A stretch of 36,603 nt of DNA from an uncultured Bacteroidales bacterium (GTDB lineage: Bacteria > Bacteroidota > Bacteroidia > Bacteroidales > Bacteroidaceae): positions 1 to 36,603 of the forward strand of contig CALKIW010000001.1 in assembly GCA_937995875.1 (NCBI GenBank), given 5' to 3'. Every line of letters starts with the position of its first letter. The stretch's first letter is position 1. Positions 31,157 to 36,603 of this stretch are shown piece after piece. Position numbers and translations under genes: made by a program. The notes beneath the pieces are model-generated. The model did no database searches. It saw only the letters and a program-made list of their open reading frames with translations, and was not told the DNA's origin.

Positions 31157-31978
31157 TTACAAGTAAATAATCGGATTTGTATTGGTCTTTGTCAGATAAC
31201 ATTTCACTCCGGGACATTCCTTATTGATCACATCCCGGAACACCTCATTGGTGTACTGTTCGCTCTGGTAATGCCCAATCACCGCAATCTGAATTTCCTG
31301 ATCATGACCAAAATAGTCATGATAGCTCATCTCGCCCGTCACAAAGGCATCGGCTTTTTGGGCTATTGCCTCCGACAAAAGGAATGAGCCTGACCCACCA
31401 CAGAGTGCCACCGACTTGATTTCACGTCGCAACAACTGATTAGCCATCACACATTCCACGTCGAACACGCGTTTCAGCATAATGATGAAATCAGCGGCCG
31501 CCATCGGCTCCTTAAACTCACCGATTACGCCTTCGCCGCCTTCCACCGTCACCGATTCTTGCTGCCCATCTGCCGCCGGCACTTCCACTGTCTGTTCCTT
31601 TCCAAAGAAACGCAGTTTCTCAAGCTCCATCTTTTCGGCCATCTTATGATTCACACCTCCTTTGGCACTATCCATGTTTGTATGCATGGAAACGATGGCC
31701 ACATGATTTTCAATGGCTTTCATCACCGTGCGTTGCACCTCGTTTTCACCAATAATTCTTGCCAATTTGTGAAAGATGAGCGGATGGTGCGACACTATGA
31801 GGTTACACCCCAAGCCGATCGCTTCGTCCACAATCTGCTCTGTCACGTCAAGACACAACAAAGCCCCTGAGACTTCCGCATCTGTTAATCCTATCTGCAA
31901 GCCGGCATTGTCGAATCCTGCCTGCAGGGGCAGAGGCGCGAAACGTTCAAGGGCATTCACCACTTCTATTATTTTCAC
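31157..31978 (-). CDS. Nif3-like dinuclear metal-centre protein
   Basis: A 273-residue member of the Nif3/YbgI family, a toroidal hexamer with a two-metal site. The metal motifs are visible: CNLIVSHHPLIFH, SMHTNMDSAKGGVNH, and a C-terminal VIGHYQSEQ. A central insertion of about 100 residues, typical of the long form, is present. The start is set at the GTG at 31978 (VKIIEVVNALERF). The longer frame begins at a TTG at 32002, but that codon lies inside a TAACTTTG promoter box, so it would not be in the mRNA if that box is used. Function unresolved in the family; GTP cyclohydrolase-like activity has been proposed for some. Confidence 0.9.
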   Translation of the reverse strand: MKIIEVVNALERFAPLPLQAGFDNAGLQIGLTDAEVSGALLCLDVTEQIVDEAIGLGCNLIVSHHPLIFHKLARIIGENEVQRTVMKAIENHVAIVSMHTNMDSAKGGVNHKMAEKMELEKLRFFGKEQTVEVPAADGQQESVTVEGGEGVIGEFKEPMAAADFIIMLKRVFDVECVMANQLLRREIKSVALCGGSGSFLLSEAIAQKADAFVTGEMSYHDYFGHDQEIQIAVIGHYQSEQYTNEVFRDVINKECPGVKCYLTKTNTNPIIYL

Positions 31979-31999
31979 GCTAAATATATATTTATAATA

Positions 32000-32007
32000 C
32001 AAAGTTA
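32000..32007 (-). promoter_or_regulatory. -7 promoter box for the Nif3/zinc-ribbon operon
   Basis: The minus strand reads TAACTTTG. With initiation near 31993, the GTG at 31978 is about 15 nt into the transcript. Confidence 0.6.
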
Positions 32008-32075
32008 ATAAAAATAAAGGGTTATCGTCATGAAGGTCATACTCTTTTAGTGAGATTTAACATATTATCGTGCGA

Positions 32076-32147
32076 GGCGGATTCCATAAGCAAGTGCAAA
32101 GTTATACTATTTTTGTCTTAATCATATCTCGGCGGATTCCATAAGCA
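32076..32147. repeat. 17-bp direct repeat flanking a promoter box
   Basis: GGCGGATTCCATAAGCA occurs at 32076-32092 and 32131-32147, 55 bases apart, with partial identity beyond (then RGYGC). Between them, at 32097-32104, the minus strand reads TAACTTTG, a second possible promoter toward the Nif3 operon. Confidence 0.65.
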
Positions 32148-32264
32148 GGCGCCACACGAGCATTTCGAATTATTCGGCACAAGATGGGCTGGAAAAAAGT
32201 TGGCATACGGCTCCGAAGTTTACTTTCTTTGAGGCAAAAACTACACACTGCAACCTGCTGATGT

Positions 32265-33557
32265 TCAGAGAACAACAGGAAAAGCTGCCGTCACCTCTAA
32301 GCAATCCGCCTTTGTGTTGTGTGCTTTGATACCGATGCCCACCGAGAAACGATTAAGACGAGGAAAAGAATAATGTATGCCTACATGCTCATAAACAGAG
32401 CCTTCAACCTGCTTGGCATTATCACCCACTTTGCGATGCAAGTAATAACCCAACGAAAGATTAAGCGAAAGATTGTGATAATACACACGATGCTTGCCCG
32501 AAACACCAAACGACCAAAGGTCGAGCTTGCTATCAATGCCTTCGGCGCGCTCTATCTCCTCCACACGCCGGGTGTACGAAACCCTATATACGTCCACTCC
32601 TACTCCCGAAGCCCATCTGCGGGCATACCTTCTCAATATGGACGCATGGAATGAGTAGGTGAGATAACGTTTAAATCGAGATGTGCGGTAATCAGGATCT
32701 CCCGGCGGCGTACGAAACTGCGTGAGCTGCCAGTCTTCGTGTAGGGTTTTCACCCCCATACGTGTTGCAATTTCAAGAAAACTATACGGTTTGAACGACC
32801 CTCCCGATGGTCCTGTTTCTGTTTTACCTGAATCGCCCACTTTCTCACCAAATGGATCATAAATCACACCTATCGACGGTGCAACCATGTTGGCACCCTT
32901 GTTCGGCCTGTTGGTGGCTCCATTGCTGTGGTGATAGAAATCCAGTCCTCCGCGCAAGCCCCAGTTTTCCGCTATGCGATACGTTGCGTGCACTCCGGCT
33001 CCGAAATAAATCAACCATCTTGAGCCTATCAGCTCGTTGTCTATGGCGTTATGGGTGTTATTTTTGAACTGCTGTAACTCACGCCAACAGAGAGCGTGTA
33101 ATCGCCTTGCCATCTTCGATTGCGCAAAACAGGCCTCTCAAAAGTTCCATAGAGTGTCATCGTATTTCCCAAACGGGAAGTATAGCCTACCGGCTCAAGC
33201 AACCCCCATGCTGTATCCTTCTCCCGGTGCATCGTCACGCCGTGATTCCACCCATACTGCATACCGACCACAAACGTTGGATAACCGAAATCTCGCGCAT
33301 ACGCATCACTGTCTTGCGGTAGTGTGGAGTACCTGACACCTGCTCTCAGAGCCATAGCATTTTTATTTTTCAGCCACTTTTTTTCATAGCGGTCAGCGGC
33401 TATCACTCTTCCGGGCAACAACGCTCACTTCACAACCAAAATGACGGGCACTGAAGCGGTTAAAGCAAGTGTCTGTTTTTGTATCTGTTTCCATACCCGC
33501 TGCACAGGTTGAAACAATACCGAAGATCCCCAGAATGATTGTGCCTATTCTTCTCAT
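32265..33557 (-). pseudogene. PagL-like lipid A deacylase (acyloxyacyl hydrolase family), two frameshifts
   Basis: An outer-membrane beta-barrel enzyme removing a lipid A acyl chain, by family. It must be read in three pieces: signal peptide MRRIGTIILGIFGIVSTCAAG from 33557 to about 33430; then LPGRVIAADRYEKKWL... to VGVSYSSS down to about 33066; then KNNTHNAIDNELIGSRW to the stop at 32265. The pieces abut without gap, and pieces one and three share one frame, so an extra base near 33414 and a missing A in the run at 33061-33065 cancel out. Read through, it is about 430 residues. The active-site motif FYHHSNG is intact, and a barrel-like alternation reaches the C-terminus. Recent pseudogene, sequencing error or recoding are all possible. 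Confidence 0.75.
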
Positions 33558-33565
33558 ATAGATCG

Positions 33566-33573
33566 CAAAGATA
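33566..33573 (-). promoter_or_regulatory. -7 promoter box for the PagL-like gene
   Basis: The minus strand reads TATCTTTG (TAnnTTTG) only 9 bases before the ATG at 33557, so the transcript would be nearly leaderless. Either that is so or a further promoter exists upstream. Confidence 0.45.
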
Positions 33574-34101
33574 CGGAAAAAAACATGAAGATACATAAAT
33601 CTCCTATAAAAAGCCATTCTAAATTCGTGCAAAAAAGCAACATCTTCCATTGAATAAAATCTCGGACTAAACGTTACTTTTTGTTCATATAATTCGGAAT
33701 TATTTATCGTCCTAAAAACAGTCAATCTCGCCTTAAGATGACAAGTAGAAAGCCGAAAAACGCAAAAACAAACGATGTCCATTGAGTTTCGATCCCGACT
33801 AAGGCCCAATCGCATCTCCACAAAACCCGAAACGCACAATGGATAAGGCCTAACCCCTTCATGGATAAGCACTAACCGCAAGACGATTAAGCATCAACCG
33901 CAAAGCCGAAATTTGTCAATTATTTACAAACCGTTAATTATCAGTGGTTTGCAAAAATGCTTTTTTAGAAGTAATTTCGGCATCGTGCCATAAACATTTT
34001 GAAAAACGCGAAAAACAACAGTGCTATTCAAAATATTTCATGATAATTTTTCCTCATCAGCCGCTGACAAAATACAAATGGGAAACCCTGTGTTTATATT
34101 G
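33574..34101. other. Gene-free gap between the PagL-like gene and ampG
   Basis: No credible gene. Open frames overlap the repeat array C (33794-33903). A hairpin CAAACC/GGTTTG lies around 33926-33951. No clear terminator for the permease gene was found. Confidence 0.5.
33794..33903. repeat. 22-bp tandem array C, five diverged palindromic units
   Basis: Units start every 22 bases at 33794, 33816, 33838, 33860 and 33882. ATGGATAAG repeats exactly at 33839 and 33861, and the last three units share TAAG and (C)TAACC or CAACCGCA in register. The first unit (CGACTAAGGCCCAATCGCA) is closest to the shared consensus. Same period, unit type and 110-bp length as arrays A and B. Confidence 0.75.
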
Positions 34102-35427
34102 TCATTCCTCCCAATCCTCACGTTTCCCAAAGTCCTGAGGTATTTTAAGAAACGCTGCCAAAACATACATGATGCTGCATGCAAGCAAGGTAAAAATGAA
34201 GAAATGGCGATAGCCCATTGTTTCCTGCAATGCTCCGGCAACAATTCCCGGAAGCATCATCGAAAGAAACATCATGGCTGAAGCCAGCGCATAGTGACTC
34301 GTTTTATATTCGCCCCAACTATAGTATATGAGAAAAAGCATATAGGCCGTGAGCCCGAAACCGTAGCCAAACTGCTCGGCAAACACACAAAGATTGATAA
34401 CCACGAGACTCGATGGCAGCGTGTAGCTTAGGAACACATACACCAGTTCGGGCAGCGTGAAAGCCGCCACCATAGGCCACAGCCACTTTTTTAACCCATC
34501 ACGACTGGCCAGCCAGCCACCCAAAAGCCCGCCACAGGCTATGCCAATGATACCCACCGTGCCTTGCACCAAACCGTATTCCTGAGGCGAGAGCCCCAAT
34601 CCGCCATTATGCCCGGCGTCAATAAGGAACAGCTCCGAGACTTTCGACAGCAAGCCTTCGGGCATACGGAAGAGCATGATAAACAACACGGCAAACACCA
34701 CTTGGTCTTTGGTGAAAAATGTACGGAATGTTTCCACAAATCCCCTCCATATCGTACGCTTGTCCACATACTCGTGTTTCACATCCTCTTTGGCATACGG
34801 CAGCGAATAGTTATGCCACAGCCATAGGGCCAAAAAGATACCCATCACGCCATAGAACAACAAACTCCACGAATACGAGATACTGTTGCGGAAGACCACT
34901 TGCAGGTTTCCGGCCACCATCACCAATATGCCCTGTCCGAAAATGGTTGCAAAACGGTCGAACAACGTGCGCACCCCCATGAATTCTGCCTGCTGATGGG
35001 GGTTGAGTCCCAGCATATAAAAACCATCGGCCGCCACACAATGACTGGCTCCGGCAAACGCCATGACCCAGAAGAAAAACAGCGTACCCTGCAACCACGA
35101 GGCCGTAGGGATGGTAAAAGCCACGCCACCCAAGGCAGCACCAATGAAAATTTCCATAGCCAACACCCACCAACGCTTGGTTTTCACCAAGTCGATGAAT
35201 GGGCTCCAAACAGGTTTCAGCACCCAAGGCAGATAAAACCACGAAGTGTAGAACGTGATGGCCGCATTGCTCAGTCCCATTTGTTTGTAGAAGATAACAG
35301 AAATAGCCATCACGGCCACGGCCGGCAAGCTGTCGCTGAAAGTCAGCGTAGGTACCCAGAGCCATGGGGAACGGGCATTGGGATTGCCGTTCTGTGGGGC
35401 TTGGTTGTTGGGTGGTACAGGATTCAT
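34102..35427 (-). CDS. AmpG-like muropeptide permease (MFS)
   Basis: A 441-residue inner-membrane transporter with about twelve helices. It resembles AmpG, which imports anhydro-muropeptides for cell-wall recycling: SPWLWVPTLTFSDSLPAVAV, FYTSWFYLPWVLKPVWSPFIDLVKTKRWW and GASHCVAADGFYM are typical. The start is the ATG at 35427 (MNPVPPNNQAPQNG), with AAGGAG 8 nt upstream, one of the few clear Shine-Dalgarno sites here; the frame extends upstream without a better start. It follows the SpoIID/LytB gene by 87 bp on the same strand, a shared cell-wall theme. Permease family certain, muropeptide substrate likely. Confidence 0.85.
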   Translation of the reverse strand: MNPVPPNNQAPQNGNPNARSPWLWVPTLTFSDSLPAVAVMAISVIFYKQMGLSNAAITFYTSWFYLPWVLKPVWSPFIDLVKTKRWWVLAMEIFIGAALGGVAFTIPTASWLQGTLFFFWVMAFAGASHCVAADGFYMLGLNPHQQAEFMGVRTLFDRFATIFGQGILVMVAGNLQVVFRNSISYSWSLLFYGVMGIFLALWLWHNYSLPYAKEDVKHEYVDKRTIWRGFVETFRTFFTKDQVVFAVLFIMLFRMPEGLLSKVSELFLIDAGHNGGLGLSPQEYGLVQGTVGIIGIACGGLLGGWLASRDGLKKWLWPMVAAFTLPELVYVFLSYTLPSSLVVINLCVFAEQFGYGFGLTAYMLFLIYYSWGEYKTSHYALASAMMFLSMMLPGIVAGALQETMGYRHFFIFTLLACSIMYVLAAFLKIPQDFGKREDWEE

Positions 35428-35514
35428 TAATTTCTCCTTATATATAATTATCTGTTGGTTACTATGTCGATGTTTCCGGGCAGTCTGTTTGTCGTACACG
35501 TCCGCCCGTAATGC

Positions 35515-36603
35515 TTATTTGTATACACTCACAATATTGGCACCCGGATAATAGTGCGTGAGGATTTCGTCATACCTAAATCCACGCTCTCCCATCACTG
35601 CTGCGCCAATTTGGCACAATCCCACGCCATGCCCCCATCCGGCTCCTATGAGTTCAAAGGCTGCAGGAATGCCATCGGGGCCTATGTCTTTTCGGTCTAC
35701 CACAAATGCGGAACTGTAAAGGTGACTTTCGCTCAGGACACGCCTGATTTCGAGTTCCTTACCCACGACAAGGATTTTTTGCGTACCCACAATCTTGAGT
35801 TTATACAATCGGCCGCTCTTTCCGCGCGCTATGGGCACAAGATTTACGATCTTTCCAAAATCCGTTCCCAGCTTGCGGGCAATGAGGTTGGAAAGCTGCG
35901 ACTGCGTATAGATGACGCGCCAACGGTAGAAATCTGTGGTTTCCTGATCAAAATTGTTGAGCACCTGAGCTAAAATTCGTGCATCGTGTGTGTTGCAGTA
36001 GCTGGGCGGGGCAGTGCGGATCCAGCGGTCTGCATTAGGCTCAAGGGTGAGGTCGGGGAAATTGTCCGACCGATCAGACCTGTCGGACCTGTCAGATTGG
36101 TCCCGCGAGTCTGATAACTCATAGAGGTCGGGCTCTCCCGACCTGTCCAACAAAGCCTTGAGATACGGCTTGGGCGTGTCTTCCCAACAATATTGGAACT
36201 CCTCGACCACACCTCCGCAACATTTGGAAAATCGGGCGTCACAAATTTCTCCGTCCGACATGAGCAACTCGCCTCGTGTCTGCCTAATGGCCTCGGCTAC
36301 CTGCGGCGATGTGGCCTTCGTAATGCCTTGATAACGCTGACAATGGTCGTCAGCGCACACATCAAACAATGTGTGATCTTCGCGGTCGTACCATCTGATG
36401 AGTTCTTCATCAGTCTGCACAAATGAAACGCCAAGATTATGTTCGATCATCGTCCGGCGCTTCTCCATCTGAGCCAACAGCCACGAACGCGAGATAACCG
36501 CATGAGCCTTCAGCAATTCGAGGCTTGATGTGCCGTTCATCTCACTGGAAATGACACTCAGAAGATAATCCTCGACGGGCAATTCGTTGATGGCTCGCAC
36601 CTT
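35515..36603 (-). CDS. SpoIID/LytB-domain protein, amino end outside the window
   Basis: A partial gene of at least 362 codons whose start lies beyond the right edge: the frame is open to the last base, and the first GTG in view is an internal valine (VRAINELPVEDYLLSVISSEM, a core SpoIID signature). Other family features are the AHAVISRSWLLAQM helix, DARFSKCCGGVVEEF and a C-terminal GAGWGHGVGLCQIGAAVM. SpoIID is a peptidoglycan lytic transglycosylase and LytB an amidase enhancer; the Glu in SEM would be the catalytic residue. An insert at about residues 155-190 holds a Ser-Asp-Arg repeat (SDRSDRSDRSD). It is the first visible gene of a pair with the AmpG-like permease. Confidence 0.88.
   Translation of the reverse strand, partial: KVRAINELPVEDYLLSVISSEMNGTSSLELLKAHAVISRSWLLAQMEKRRTMIEHNLGVSFVQTDEELIRWYDREDHTLFDVCADDHCQRYQGITKATSPQVAEAIRQTRGELLMSDGEICDARFSKCCGGVVEEFQYCWEDTPKPYLKALLDRSGEPDLYELSDSRDQSDRSDRSDRSDNFPDLTLEPNADRWIRTAPPSYCNTHDARILAQVLNNFDQETTDFYRWRVIYTQSQLSNLIARKLGTDFGKIVNLVPIARGKSGRLYKLKIVGTQKILVVGKELEIRRVLSESHLYSSAFVVDRKDIGPDGIPAAFELIGAGWGHGVGLCQIGAAVMGERGFRYDEILTHYYPGANIVSVYK

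Noticed and set aside
31979..32002. The longer TTG start for the Nif3-like protein
   Set aside because: The TTG lies inside a TAACTTTG promoter box, and family members begin at the position of the GTG at 31978.

Overview
The window looks like a piece of a Bacteroidales chromosome, most likely Prevotella or a close relative. Three things point there. Most upstream regions carry the Bacteroidetes -7 promoter box TAnnTTTG (TAACTTTG, TATCTTTG, TACCTTTG and similar) instead of an E. coli-type -10, and few genes have a Shine-Dalgarno. The gene content is typical: cydAB preceded by a DUF4492 gene, iorA/iorB with a PaaK-type ligase, ACT-ACT-HAD SerB, a YeiH-type permease, AmpG beside SpoIID/LytB. No rRNA, tRNA, insertion sequence, prophage or CRISPR array was seen; this is mostly housekeeping chromosome, and the unusual content lies in the intergenic regions.

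Layout. 1-3.2 kb: M48 lipoprotein protease (-), then a YeiH-type permease (+) and a nitrilase-family amidase (+). 3.3-9.2 kb: a (+) cluster for aromatic amino acid breakdown: IorA, IorB, class I aminotransferase, phenylacetate-CoA ligase, double-ACT protein and PaaI thioesterase. Together these would take an aromatic amino acid through its 2-oxo acid to an aryl-acetyl-CoA or aryl-acetate, yielding reduced ferredoxin. 9.3-12.1 kb: a CAT-family acetyltransferase and SerB (both -). 12.2-15.7 kb: a CobW-type G3E GTPase and a RelA/SpoT homologue whose hydrolase site is lost (+). 15.9-18.9 kb: DUF4492-cydA-cydB (-), cytochrome bd oxidase. 19.3-23.3 kb: SGNH hydrolase (+), a small exported protein (-), a SlyD-like prolyl isomerase and chorismate synthase (+). 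23.8-26.2 kb: pyrK-pyrD (-) and an XRE regulator (-). 27-32 kb: holA (-) back to back with a PD-(D/E)XK nuclease-like gene (+), a small membrane protein (-), a DjlA/TerB-like J protein (+), and a Nif3-zinc-ribbon operon (-). 32.2-36.6 kb: a PagL-like outer-membrane lipid A deacylase broken by two compensating frameshifts, an AmpG permease and a SpoIID/LytB protein cut by the window edge (all -).

The most interesting structure is non-coding. Three separate gaps (10375-10484, 20407-20516, 33794-33903) each hold five head-to-tail copies of a diverged 22-bp, roughly palindromic unit (halves TGCGATTAAG and CTTAATCGCA), 110 bp per array. A fourth 22/44-bp array fills the presumed 5' leader of pyrKD. 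The holA / nuclease-like gene pair shares a perfect 19-bp inverted repeat that puts one -7 box on each strand, facing each other. Other candidates are a nested-stem element at 20077-20147, a possible small RNA at about 23424-23522, and inverted repeats around the XRE gene's own promoter. All statements come from reading the sequence; no homology search or folding program was run.
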